Positions 1 to 7,772 of a DNA stretch of 36,850 bases are shown here, piece after piece. How positions within the stretch are numbered: the stretch's first letter is position 1; each line of letters starts with the position of its first letter. The DNA is from an uncultured Oscillospiraceae bacterium (lineage in GTDB: Bacteria > Bacillota > Clostridia > Oscillospirales > Ruminococcaceae). The position numbers and the translations under genes were made by a program. Under the pieces are notes generated by a model. It saw only the letters and a list, made by a program, of their open reading frames with translations. It had not been told where the DNA came from and ran no database searches. The DNA lies in contig CAJUSD010000033.1 of the NCBI GenBank assembly GCA_910589145.1, positions 1 through 36,850 of the forward strand. The letters run 5' to 3'.

Positions 1-285
1 GTCAGGGAAGGTGGAGAAAAAGGAGAGGTTCTTCTTTCTTTTTCTATCGCAAAAAAGAAAGAAGGAAAGAAAAAAGCTCTTTGCAAAAGGGGTTTCGCGT
101 CTGCGGACGCGACCAGGGCGCCGCCCTGGACCTGCCACTTTCGAGAAAGCGGCCAAAGCTTTTGATACAGGTTTGGTTTGTGACTGTTTTAGCTTTGTGC
201 TCGCGCCGAAGGTCTTTTTCTTCTTTTTTGCAATGTTTCTGAAAATTGATTTCCGTGATCTGACCCCCCCCTTCAAAAACTATAA
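1..285 (+). repeat. Hairpin-rich intergenic repeat, copy A
   Basis: This stretch is clearly homologous by eye to 7450-7770 (copy B), with long shared blocks such as the one around 140-185 (cggccaaagcttttgatac). It holds serial hairpins: a CTTCTTTC/GAAAGAAG stem near 30-65, CGCGTC-TGCG-GACGCG near 105-121, CCAGGGC-GCC-GCCCTGG near 113-130, and CTTTCGAGAAAG near 138-150. A C8 run lies at 264-271. A 93-codon open frame crosses it, but it is low-complexity Lys/Phe/Arg text produced by the repeat and is not believed to be a gene. The window begins inside or at the edge of the element. Confidence 0.8.
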
Positions 286-407
286 GGTCTGAAAGCCATT
301 GTTTTGTCCCTCCCCGTTTGTTTTTGAGGATTGTAAACCCATTAAAATGTTGCGGCTGGAAAACTTTTTATGCTTCTTATCTTTAAACACAATTTCTTGA
401 TTTTCTA

Positions 408-437
408 TTGCTTTTTTCCAGTACCAGCCTGTATAAT
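408..437 (+). promoter_or_regulatory. Probable promoter of the rluA-family gene
   Basis: A TATAAT box at 432-437 is preceded by TTGCTT at 408-413 with an 18-base spacer. The start codon follows about 55 bases later. Seen in sequence; not tested. Confidence 0.5.
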
Positions 438-493
438 ATGATTGGTATTGACCCAGCTCCCTATTTTAATAAACATAAATCAGGAAGTGTGCT

Positions 494-1471
494 ATGCGTG
501 AAATTACAATTGGGCCTAACGACAGCGGCCAAAGGATGGACAAGTTTTTATTAAAAGCTGTCCCATCCCTCCCCCAATCCCTAATTTATAAATATCTGCG
601 CACAAAGCGGATTAAATGCAACGGCAAACGGTGTGAAAATTCCTCCCGCCTGCAAGTTGGCGACAAAATCCAGCTTTTTATTGCTGACGAGTTCTTTTTG
701 GACGCTGACGACTGCCGCGCTTTCCTTGCGGCCTCTGACACCCTTAATATTCTCTATGAGGACAATAACATTCTTCTTTTGAATAAGCCTGTTGGATTAG
801 TTGTTCATGAGGACAGTTCCAACTCCGCTGATACCCTGATAAACCGTGTTCAGCATTATCTTTTCAACAAGGGGGAATATTTGCCTGAGTCCGAAAACAG
901 TTTTGCCCCTGCATTGTGCAACCGCATTGACCGCAACACACAGGGGATTGTTATCGCCGCCAAAAATGCCGAAGCTTTACGTATTTTAAATCAAAAAATA
1001 AAAGATCGAAAGGTTCATAAATTTTACCTTTGCATTGTTCATGGCAGGCTGCCTAAAAAGCAGGACACTTTATCTGCATTTCTCCGAAAGGACAGCTCAT
1101 CCAATCAGGTACAGGTATTTGACCAGCAGCGCTCTGGGTGCAAGACAATTTTGACCAAATACCGCGTGTTACAGGTTCGGGGAAGGTTTTCTTTAGTGGA
1201 AGTGGAACTGCTTACCGGCAGAACCCACCAAATCCGCGCCCATTTTTCCCATATTGGACATCCTTTGCTGGGTGATGGTAAGTATGGTTTTCAAAAGGAC
1301 AGCCAAGGTTCTGGTTTTTCCCATCAGGCACTATGCGCTTACAAACTGCAATTTGATTTTTCCGGTGATTCCGATGCGGGATGTTTGCAATATTTAGACG
1401 GCAAATGCTTTGAAATCCAGGATGTTCCATTTCGGGACAATTTCCTCAACGGGAAATTTGACTCTTTATAG
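494..1471 (+). CDS. RluA-family 23S rRNA/tRNA pseudouridine synthase
   Basis: This 325-residue protein should isomerise uridine to pseudouridine in structured RNA in the cytoplasm. The N-terminal 60 residues look like an S4 RNA-binding domain (SGQRMDKFL start, KRIKCNGKR turn). The catalytic block is RIDRNTQG at residues 144-151, with Asp146 as the expected nucleophile; the family form is RLDxxTSG, so Thr-Gln in place of Thr-Ser is a mild variant. The conserved LLTGRTHQIRAH stretch lies near residue 240. Length fits RluC/RluD-type enzymes, but the exact target (RluC, RluD or another paralogue) cannot be read from sequence. The ATG is preceded by AGGAAGTG at 482-489. The gene converges on the MATE gene with only 14 bases between, and no clear terminator is visible there. 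Confidence 0.93.
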   Translation: MREITIGPNDSGQRMDKFLLKAVPSLPQSLIYKYLRTKRIKCNGKRCENSSRLQVGDKIQLFIADEFFLDADDCRAFLAASDTLNILYEDNNILLLNKPVGLVVHEDSSNSADTLINRVQHYLFNKGEYLPESENSFAPALCNRIDRNTQGIVIAAKNAEALRILNQKIKDRKVHKFYLCIVHGRLPKKQDTLSAFLRKDSSSNQVQVFDQQRSGCKTILTKYRVLQVRGRFSLVEVELLTGRTHQIRAHFSHIGHPLLGDGKYGFQKDSQGSGFSHQALCAYKLQFDFSGDSDAGCLQYLDGKCFEIQDVPFRDNFLNGKFDSL

Positions 1472-1485
1472 GCGATTTCGGTTGA

Positions 1486-2877
1486 TTACGAAGCTTTTAT
1501 TTCCTGTGCCGATTTTTGTTTCAACTCTTTCCAAATCGTTAGAAGCATTGTGACATAGCACGCACCGCCGCCGATAAAATTAGAAATCGGTTCTGCTATA
1601 AACACCCCTGTTACACCCAATCCAAACATTCTTGGAAGAATCAACGTCAAAGGCATCACAATAAAAGCCTTTCTCAAAAGCGAAAAGAAAACCGCCTGTT
1701 TTGACCTCCCCAGCGCAACTGCAGAAGATTGGCCCGCCGTTTGACCAGCCATCATAAAAAAGCCAAAGAAATAAATGTGCATTGAGGGAATACAAGCCTG
1801 CACCAAATCTGGATCGCTGTTAAACAAATGAATAAACCATTCCGGGAACAGCAGCAAACAAAGCCAGACAGCAGTTAAAATCAAAAAAGCAGCAGCAGAC
1901 ATAAAGCGGATCCCAGTTTGAACGCGGCGGTATTTCCCCGCTCCATAGTTATACCCCATAACTGGCTGGGCGGCGCTTGTCAGCCCGCTGACGGGGACAG
2001 AGGCAATCTCCCGAATGGAATTAATGATTGTCATAACCCCAACATACAAATCCCCTCCGAACCTTTGCAAAGTTGCATTGCATACCACCTGAACCCCGCT
2101 GTTTGTGATAGCCATAAAAAACCCGGAAGAACCCAGCGCTGCGATTTCCCGTGTTAAAGCCGGCTGTATCTTCATAGAGGAAGTGCAAAGTTTTAGTTTT
2201 GCCTGTTTTCCACACAAAAATGAAACCGCCCATATAGAAGAAATGCACTGAGAGATGACTGTTGCCAGCGCTGCACCTTTTACGCCCCAGTGAAAGATAA
2301 AAATAAAGATAGGATCTAAAACAATATTGACAACCGCACCTAATAAAATCGTCAGCATACCGATTCTTCCAAAGCCCTGTGCATTGATGAAGCTGTTCAT
2401 TCCCAAACTGGACATTGCAAAAATACTGCCGCAGATATAGATTGAAATATATTCGTCGGCATATGGGAAGGTTATGTCACTGGCGCCAAAAAGGTAGAGC
2501 AAAGGTCTCTTGAAGATTAGAATAACCATAGTCAGAATAACAGCAGTAACAAGAAGCAGGGAAAAAGAATTTCCCATGATTTGTTCTGCACGTTTATTGT
2601 CGCCCTTTCCCCAGGAAATTGAAAACAATGGTGCTCCGCCGCTTCCAAATAGATTGGTAAAGGCCGTAACAATACAGATAATCGGAAATGTCAGTCCAAC
2701 CCCTGTCAGGGCGTTGGCGGCTGCGCCAGGAATATGTCCAATGTACATGCGGTCTATGACATTGTACATTACATGGATAAGCTGGGCAATTATCATGGGA
2801 AAAGCTAAGCGAAGAATATTGCGGGGAATGGAACCTTCCAGAAAGCTGCTTTTGTCTTTGGTTGAAGGAATTGCCAT
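1486..2877 (-). CDS. MATE family multidrug/Na+ efflux transporter
   Basis: A 463-residue integral membrane protein with about twelve hydrophobic segments in two similar halves, as expected for the MATE superfamily. The N-terminus IPRNILRLAFPMIIAQLIHVMYNVIDRMYIG is the typical first-helix signature (given here as LAFPMIIAQ at about residue 24 and NVIDRMYIGH at about 40). The second half begins near residue 240 (SSGFFMAITNSGVQ). MATE proteins exchange cationic compounds for Na+ or H+ across the cytoplasmic membrane; substrate is unknown here. The ATG at 2877 is preceded on the minus strand by AGGTGGAATATAA, a good ribosome site. No regulator is adjacent. Confident as to family, not as to substrate. 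Confidence 0.93.
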   Translation of the reverse strand: MAIPSTKDKSSFLEGSIPRNILRLAFPMIIAQLIHVMYNVIDRMYIGHIPGAAANALTGVGLTFPIICIVTAFTNLFGSGGAPLFSISWGKGDNKRAEQIMGNSFSLLLVTAVILTMVILIFKRPLLYLFGASDITFPYADEYISIYICGSIFAMSSLGMNSFINAQGFGRIGMLTILLGAVVNIVLDPIFIFIFHWGVKGAALATVISQCISSIWAVSFLCGKQAKLKLCTSSMKIQPALTREIAALGSSGFFMAITNSGVQVVCNATLQRFGGDLYVGVMTIINSIREIASVPVSGLTSAAQPVMGYNYGAGKYRRVQTGIRFMSAAAFLILTAVWLCLLLFPEWFIHLFNSDPDLVQACIPSMHIYFFGFFMMAGQTAGQSSAVALGRSKQAVFFSLLRKAFIVMPLTLILPRMFGLGVTGVFIAEPISNFIGGGACYVTMLLTIWKELKQKSAQEIKAS

Positions 2878-2968
2878 TTATATTCCACCTGCCTGTTCAA
2901 ATTTAAAAAGCTGGTTTATGGACATAAGCAAAGACGAATACCATCTAAAATAGATTAAGAGGATCAGA

Positions 2969-3024
2969 GCAGGTATTGATTCCTGCCCCTAGTACTCCAT
3001 CCGGTTAGGAATCGGAGTACTAGG
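2969..3024 (+). promoter_or_regulatory. Structured 5' leader with three overlapping inverted repeats
   Basis: Upstream of the Nudix gene three inverted-repeat pairs overlap. GCAGG (2969-2973) pairs with CCTGC (2982-2986). GATTCCT (2978-2984) pairs with AGGAATC (3007-3013). CCTAGTACTCC (2988-2998) pairs with GGAGTACTAGG (3014-3024), a perfect 11-base stem. The second and third pairs interleave, so they are either mutually exclusive or pseudoknotted. No T-run follows, so this is not an ordinary terminator. It could be an RNA switch, or an operator read as DNA. Function is unknown. Confidence 0.45.
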
Positions 3025-3060
3025 CACAACAGATACTTTTAAGAAAGAGAGGGAACCAAA

Positions 3061-3609
3061 TTGACGCATTGTTATGAATGTGGAACAAAGCTTGTTCCAA
3101 GAGAGCTGGACGGAGAGGGTATCGTCCCTTATTGCCCGAAATGCGAGAAATACCGTTTTCCCATTTTCAGTACAGCGATGAGTACAACCCTGCTGTCTCC
3201 AGATCGTACAAAAGCCCTGTTAATTCAGCAGTATGGGAAACCTCGAAATGTGTTGGTTGCAGGATATGTCTCCAAGGGTGAAAATGCAGAACATGCTGTA
3301 GTTCGGGAAGTCCAGGAGGAAATGGGTTTGAAGGTTACAGAAATGGCCTTTGTAAGAAGCACTTATTTTTCTCCTACCAATACATTAATGCTCCATTATC
3401 TTACTATAGTGGACAGCGAGGATTTAAACGGAATAACTTCCGAGGTTGACAAGGCCCAGTGGTTTTCCTTAGAGGAAGCAAAAAAGCAGGTTCTCACGCC
3501 AAGCCTTGCCCAAACATTTCTGTTTGAAGCTTTAAAGCGTCTGGAAAGAAAAGAAATCGTCCTGCTTCCAGCAGATACGAAAAACCTTTGGCCTGTGGAA
3601 ACAGTCTAA
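3061..3609 (+). CDS. Zinc-ribbon Nudix hydrolase, NudC-like
   Basis: A 182-residue protein that should cleave a nucleoside diphosphate linked to another group. A Cys4 zinc ribbon is formed by Cys4, Cys7, Cys25 and Cys28. The Nudix box is complete at residues 68-90 (G-x5-E-x7-REVQEEMGL). This domain order resembles NAD(H) diphosphatase NudC. However, the segment FSPTNTLMLHYL (about residues 102-113) sits where NudC has SQPWPFPxSLMLGF, so the hallmark NAD motif is not retained and the substrate is uncertain. The start is TTG at 3061, after an AGAGAGGGAACC ribosome site; no in-frame ATG keeps the first two cysteines. It has its own terminator at 3634-3668. Confidence 0.88.
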   Translation: MTHCYECGTKLVPRELDGEGIVPYCPKCEKYRFPIFSTAMSTTLLSPDRTKALLIQQYGKPRNVLVAGYVSKGENAEHAVVREVQEEMGLKVTEMAFVRSTYFSPTNTLMLHYLTIVDSEDLNGITSEVDKAQWFSLEEAKKQVLTPSLAQTFLFEALKRLERKEIVLLPADTKNLWPVETV

Positions 3610-3633
3610 ACAGAATAAACGATCAGTATAAGA

Positions 3634-3668
3634 AGCCTGTTCCGCGTTGGCAGAACAGGCTCTTTTTT
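3634..3668 (+). terminator. Intrinsic terminator of the Nudix gene
   Basis: AGCCTGTTC (3634-3642) pairs with GAACAGGCT (3653-3661) and is followed by a T6 run at 3663-3668. It overlaps the last codon of the convergent GH43 gene. Confidence 0.85.
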
Positions 3669-5154
3669 AGTTCAGCATCTCGTAAGTAAAATCGTACCAG
3701 TCAACATAGCCTCCAGCGTTAGCGGAAGAAGTATGGAAAGTATATAAAGCCGGACGTGCGCCTTTCCAGAATCCGTTAATCATCTCACACGGGCCGCCCA
3801 AAGGCATAAATCCTTTTCCGTCTGTCGAGAAAGAGAAATAGGTAACACTGTCCAGATTAACGTCACAGCGGAACCATAAGGAATTCCCTATTTCAGCGCC
3901 ATGGGCAGCAATCCCTCCAGCAACAGTCTCTATAAACAGTTTCTCATTCTGTTTTTGAACTTCAATCCAGTTTTCAGCTCTGCCTCCGAGAATAGCCAGC
4001 CCTGCCCTTTGGCCATCTGCCATTCCAGCAGCAGAAATGCGAACCGTAATCTGCCCTTTGCGGCCCATCAACTTTTGAGTAATGGTATTTCGGGCATTGA
4101 GCAGACAGTCAGCTTCCATAGAATACATCCGCAAAGCCCCTGGCTGTTCTGTAAGGGAAACTTTTTCGTCAACGGGATTGTGGTTAAAGGCCCATTGAAG
4201 CCCCAAGGAGGAACCTTCAAACGAATCGGAAGTTTGAGGGCGGGAAGGAGGGCAGTTTATTCCTGTATTTGGTTTTTGAAAAACAGAAACAGGTTCTCCG
4301 TGAGCGCCCATAACCGGCCACCCGTCCTTCCAGGAAACCGGCTGGAGATGACAAACGCGCCCCAGAGCTCCCGTATCCTGAAAATGGATAAACCAGCTTT
4401 CCCCATTGTCCAGTTCAATCAAAGAACCCTGATGGGGGCCGTTGACGTTGGTTTTGCCAGTTTCCAATACAACTTTTCTTTCAAATGGACCATAAACACT
4501 TTCCTTAGAACGAAGAACCGTCTGCCAGCCCTTTCCAACGCCTCCCTCTGGGATAACCAGCATATAATAGCCATGGCTCTTATAGAATTTTGTTCCCTCC
4601 GCAGTTTTTCCAACATAGACAACCTTTCCGTTGTCCAAAAGGCTTTTCCCATCCGGTGACATTCGATGGACAATAATTGGCCCTGCCCCTAGGACGCTGT
4701 GCCCTAAATAAGCACTGCCGTCATCATCCCAGAAGGGGCAGGGGTCTTCCCAACCTTCTGTTGCATAAACACAGTGCAGCGGTTCCCATGGTCCGGCTGG
4801 ATTTTGTGTTTTCGTCATAAAAAGACCTTCCGAGGGAGTGCAGAAATATAAGTAAAACCATCCATCGTGATAGGTAATGGATGGAGCCCAGCTCCCGCGG
4901 CCATATGCTTCCATCTGGCTGTACTGGGGGGCGATCTCCAAACGGTCATACGCCTTGCCAATCACTTTCCAGTTGACCAAATCCTGGGAGTGGAGGACAG
5001 GAATCCCCATATAATGGAATTCGGAGCACACCATATAAAAATCCCTGCCAACACGGACGACATCCGGGTCGGAATAATCGGCGTTCAGGACAGGGTTTCG
5101 GTAGAGACCGTTTCCCATATCCCCCCATTTGTGTAAAGAGTTCTGTTGTTCCAT
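3667..5154 (-). CDS. Glycoside hydrolase family 43 (beta-xylosidase/arabinofuranosidase-like)
   Basis: A 495-residue enzyme expected to remove xylose or arabinose from plant oligosaccharides. The N-terminal five-bladed propeller shows the GH43 pattern: YSDPDVV at residues 27-33 (catalytic base Asp29), RGSWAPSI near residue 91, EDPCPFWDDDG near 136 (pKa-tuning Asp), and EGTKFYK near 187 (acid Glu). The C-terminal part, from about residue 305 (TSDSFEGSSLGLQWAFNHNP), looks like the beta-sandwich accessory domain of GH43 xylosidases. No signal peptide is visible, so it is probably intracellular and acts on imported oligosaccharides. The start is ATG at 5154 behind AAAGGACA. It stands alone behind its own promoter with a palindrome in the 5' untranslated region. 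Substrate within GH43 is inference. Confidence 0.92.
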   Translation of the reverse strand: MEQQNSLHKWGDMGNGLYRNPVLNADYSDPDVVRVGRDFYMVCSEFHYMGIPVLHSQDLVNWKVIGKAYDRLEIAPQYSQMEAYGRGSWAPSITYHDGWFYLYFCTPSEGLFMTKTQNPAGPWEPLHCVYATEGWEDPCPFWDDDGSAYLGHSVLGAGPIIVHRMSPDGKSLLDNGKVVYVGKTAEGTKFYKSHGYYMLVIPEGGVGKGWQTVLRSKESVYGPFERKVVLETGKTNVNGPHQGSLIELDNGESWFIHFQDTGALGRVCHLQPVSWKDGWPVMGAHGEPVSVFQKPNTGINCPPSRPQTSDSFEGSSLGLQWAFNHNPVDEKVSLTEQPGALRMYSMEADCLLNARNTITQKLMGRKGQITVRISAAGMADGQRAGLAILGGRAENWIEVQKQNEKLFIETVAGGIAAHGAEIGNSLWFRCDVNLDSVTYFSFSTDGKGFMPLGGPCEMINGFWKGARPALYTFHTSSANAGGYVDWYDFTYEMLN

Positions 5155-5178
5155 TTTGTTTTGTCCTTTCTGAATTCG

Positions 5179-5189
5179 GAAACTGTTTC
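5179..5189 (-). promoter_or_regulatory. Palindrome in the GH43 leader, candidate LacI/CcpA-family operator
   Basis: GAAACtGTTTC is a perfect 5-1-5 palindrome located after the promoter and before the start codon. On the minus strand it reads TGAAACAGTTTCC, close to the cre/LacI-family pattern but with AG rather than CG at the centre. A roadblock-type operator for sugar control is plausible. Confidence 0.35.
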
Positions 5190-5222
5190 ATGTTTGCTGA
5201 AAAAATTATTTTTCTTTTTTCC

Positions 5223-5251
5223 ATCTTATCATAATTCGCATTTCTTTTCAA
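5223..5251 (-). promoter_or_regulatory. Promoter of the GH43 gene
   Basis: On the minus strand TTGAAA (5246-5251) and TAAGAT (5223-5228) are separated by exactly 17 bases. The start codon is about 70 bases downstream. Confidence 0.65.
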
Positions 5252-5260
5252 TGTGGACTC

Positions 5261-5316
5261 TATAAAAAATGCCCATCCATCTTTCACACGCATCGTTAAA
5301 ATGATGGACGGGCATT
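5261..5316 (-). terminator. Intrinsic terminator of leuA
   Basis: On the minus strand, GCCCGTCCATC (5303-5313) pairs with GATGGATGGGC (5271-5281) with one G-U pair, extended by ATT/AAT, and is followed by a T-rich run (5267 down to 5261). It ends just before the GH43 promoter. Confidence 0.85.
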
Positions 5317-5339
5317 CCGGCTGAACAACCGTTACGTTA

Positions 5340-7007
5340 TTATTTTGTATTCAGCATACGATTTACTGAGCTGACCAAAGCATAAACCGAGGACATAATA
5401 ATATCACTGTGAATTCCTGCTCCCCAATAGGTATGCCCATTTGCATCGGCAACACCCACATAGGAAACGGCCTGAGAAGTTGATTTGCTTTCCAAAGCAT
5501 GTTCCGTATAGGTGACAAGGGTAAAGGAAATATTTGCATTGCTGCGGATTGCATTTGCTACTGCGTCCAGACGCCCATTTCCATCACCTTCAGCGACACA
5601 GGGTTCACTTCCCTTCTGTTTCAGTGTAACAGATGCATGAATCCCATTTGTCTGTCTAAAGCGGCATTCCGTTACTTCCAGATTATCCGTCAGGTTAATA
5701 TAATTTTTGTGGAATATATCGTATACTTCCTGCGCCTGCAATTCTTTATGGGCATGGTCGGAAACACTTTTAACCATATATCCGAATTCTTCCCGCATTT
5801 TCGGTGGAAGCTCAAAGCCGTATTTTTGCTGCAGCAGATAGCCAATCCCACCCTTCCCCGATTGGGAGTTAATACGGATAACATCAGCTTCGTATTCGCG
5901 GCCAACGTCTTTTGGGTCAATGGGCAGATATGGAACTGTCCAATATTTTCTGTGACCGTCTTCCCTTCGCTTCATTCCTTTGGCAATCGCATCCTGATGG
6001 GATCCGGAAAATGCGGCAAATACCAGTGCCCCGCTGTATGGCTGCCTTTCGTAAACATGCATTCGGGTCACTTTTTCATAAAGGGCAGTTACTTCCGGCA
6101 TATTTTCAAAGTTTAACTTGGGGTCAACCCCATGGGAATACAGGTTCAGTGCCAGGGTTACAATGTCCACGTTTCCAGTTCTTTCCCCGTTCCCGAATAA
6201 AGTACCTTCGATACGGTCAGCCCCTGCTAAAAGTCCAAGTTCTGAATCGGCTACTGCACAGCCGCGGTCATTGTGGGGATGGAGGGATACAATCAGGCTT
6301 TCCCGGTTTTTCAGATTGCTGCACATCCATTCAATCTGGCTGGCATATACATGGGGCATGGACATGGACACTGTAGCCGGCAGGTTAATAATCACCTTAT
6401 TTTCCGGCGTGGGTTTCCAAATATCAATGACTGCGTTGCAGATATCCCTGGCAAATTCCATTTCTGTTCCAGTAAAACTTTCGGGAGAGTATTCAAAGGA
6501 AAAATTCCCTTTGGTTTTGGCAGCATATTCCAAAAGAAGCTTTGCGCCGGAGACAGCAATCTCAATGATTTCGTCTTTGCTTTTGCGAAACACCTGTTCC
6601 CGCTGTGCAACAGATGTAGAATTGTATAGATGTACAACAGCCTGTTTTACGCCCTCTAAAGCTTCAAAGGTCTTTTTAATAATATGTTCGCGGGATTGGG
6701 TCAGTACCTGGACAGTAACATCGTCAGGGATAAGGTTCTGCTCAATCAAAGTACGCAGGAATGCATATTCCGTTTCGGACGCTGCGGGAAACCCCACTTC
6801 GATTTCCTTAAATCCTATTTTACAGAGGAATTTAAAAAACTCCACCTTTTCTTCCAAACTCATGGGAACAATTAAGGATTGATTTCCGTCCCGCAGATCG
6901 ACACTGCACCAAATAGGAGGTTTTGTCAGGTGATCCTTGTGTACCCACTTTAAAGATTCCGTTGGGGCTGGATAATAACCTATGGTATATTTTTCAGCAT
7001 TTTTCAT
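5340..7007 (-). CDS. leuA: 2-isopropylmalate synthase
   Basis: This 555-residue enzyme condenses acetyl-CoA with 2-oxoisovalerate, the first committed step of leucine synthesis. The length and the N-terminus (YYPAPTESLKWVHKDHLTKPP) match the long, yeast/actinobacterial-like LeuA form. Motifs seen are VDLRDGNQSL near residue 36 (metal-binding Asp), SLHPHNDRGCAVADSELGLLAGADRIEGT near residue 240 (quoted in part: HPHNDRGCAVADSELG), and a C-terminal regulatory domain ending in VSYVGVADANGHTYWGAG. The frame is open further upstream to 7145, but that part lies in the T-box terminator; ATG at 7007 behind AAGGAAAGGAAC is the right start. Leucine control is by the T-box, so the gene should respond to uncharged tRNA-Leu. 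No other leu or ilv gene is nearby. Confidence 0.96.
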   Translation of the reverse strand: MKNAEKYTIGYYPAPTESLKWVHKDHLTKPPIWCSVDLRDGNQSLIVPMSLEEKVEFFKFLCKIGFKEIEVGFPAASETEYAFLRTLIEQNLIPDDVTVQVLTQSREHIIKKTFEALEGVKQAVVHLYNSTSVAQREQVFRKSKDEIIEIAVSGAKLLLEYAAKTKGNFSFEYSPESFTGTEMEFARDICNAVIDIWKPTPENKVIINLPATVSMSMPHVYASQIEWMCSNLKNRESLIVSLHPHNDRGCAVADSELGLLAGADRIEGTLFGNGERTGNVDIVTLALNLYSHGVDPKLNFENMPEVTALYEKVTRMHVYERQPYSGALVFAAFSGSHQDAIAKGMKRREDGHRKYWTVPYLPIDPKDVGREYEADVIRINSQSGKGGIGYLLQQKYGFELPPKMREEFGYMVKSVSDHAHKELQAQEVYDIFHKNYINLTDNLEVTECRFRQTNGIHASVTLKQKGSEPCVAEGDGNGRLDAVANAIRSNANISFTLVTYTEHALESKSTSQAVSYVGVADANGHTYWGAGIHSDIIMSSVYALVSSVNRMLNTK

Positions 7008-7077
7008 TTCGATTCTGTTCCTTTCCTTCACTTGATTGGGTTGGATATGGGGAAGGCGGCAGGGGCAGCGGATTTTA

Positions 7078-7400
7078 TTAAAATAAAAAGTCCTCCGTCT
7101 CTTTTTAGAGACGGAGGACGATAACATCATCCTACGCGATACCACCCTAATTTTGTACAGCCTTACGGCAGCACACCCTCTGCGGATACGGGTAAAACCT
7201 TTTTTCTTAAATTTTACCTTATATCCTCCTGCATGATAACGGACAGGCTCCGTCTGCGCCTACTGTGATTCAGGCAGCTACTTCAAGGCGAGTTCAAAGA
7301 TTTTCTGCCGCTGTTTTGCACCAACACAACAGCTCTCTGGGCACAGAAAATTATCTTCTACTATTCCTTTTCCCCGTATTTGCGGCGATAAATTGAATTT
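7078..7400 (-). promoter_or_regulatory. T-box leader (leucine, CUC specifier) upstream of leuA
   Basis: On the minus strand the conserved T-box AGGGTGGTATCGCG lies at 7148-7135. The stem I region carries CAGAGAGCTGTTG (about 7329-7341) and GAACTCGCCTTG; the GAA-CTC arrangement puts the specifier codon CTC (leucine) at 7292-7290. The attenuator hairpin is GTCCTCCGTCTCT/AGAGACGGAGGAC (7119-7090) followed by TTTTTATTTTA. Uncharged tRNA-Leu should stabilise the antiterminator and let leuA be transcribed. This is established T-box logic; the leucine reading comes from the specifier and the downstream gene agreeing. Confidence 0.95.
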
Positions 7401-7406
7401 AAATTT

Positions 7407-7435
7407 ATCATACACGATTTTTTCCGGCTTGTCAA
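7407..7435 (-). promoter_or_regulatory. Promoter of the leuA T-box transcript
   Basis: On the minus strand a consensus TTGACA (7435-7430) and TATGAT (7412-7407) are 17 bases apart. Transcription would begin near 7400, matching the start of the T-box. Confidence 0.85.
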
Positions 7436-7449
7436 GCAAGTTTTCATGT

Positions 7450-7770
7450 TCCCAGGGAAATCAATTTTGAAGGTTTTTCAGGGAAGGCGGAGAAAAAGGA
7501 GGGCTTCTGCTTTCTTTTTCTATCACAAAAAGAAAGCAGGAAAGAAAAATACTCTTTCCAAAGGGGAATTTCGCGCCTGCAGGCGCGACCGGTGGCTCTG
7601 AGCAGCTCCGCTGCTCAACCCTAGATCCCCCGCCGCTTTCGAGAAAGCGGCCAAAGCTTTTGATACGGGTTTGGTTTGTGACTGTCTTGGCTTTGTGCCC
7701 GCGCCGGAGGTTTTCTGCTTCTTTTTTATAATGATTCTGAAAATTGAATTTCCGTGTCATGTTCCAGGAT
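7450..7770 (+). repeat. Hairpin-rich intergenic repeat, copy B
   Basis: Homologous to copy A in the same orientation. Its hairpins are CTGCTTTCTTTTT/AAAAAGAAAGCAG (about 7511-7543), CGCGCC-TGCA-GGCGCG (about 7572-7587), GAGCAGC-TCC-GCTGCTC (about 7600-7617) and CCGCTTT-CGAG-AAAGCGG (about 7633-7650). Compared with copy A, stem bases change on both sides (for example T-A to G-C in the first hairpin). It fills the gap between the leuA promoter and the 3' end of the anti-sigma-like gene. Confidence 0.85.
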
Positions 7771-7772
7771 TT

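Noticed and set aside
264..271. C8 tract as a phase-variation site
   Set aside because: It is not in a gene, so length change would have no coding effect that I can see.
11..292. 93-codon frame rich in Lys, Phe and Arg
   Set aside because: It lies wholly in repeat copy A, is low complexity, and the same region in copy B does not keep the frame.
7461..7760. 99-codon minus-strand frame
   Set aside because: Produced by repeat copy B; no ribosome site and no protein-like composition.
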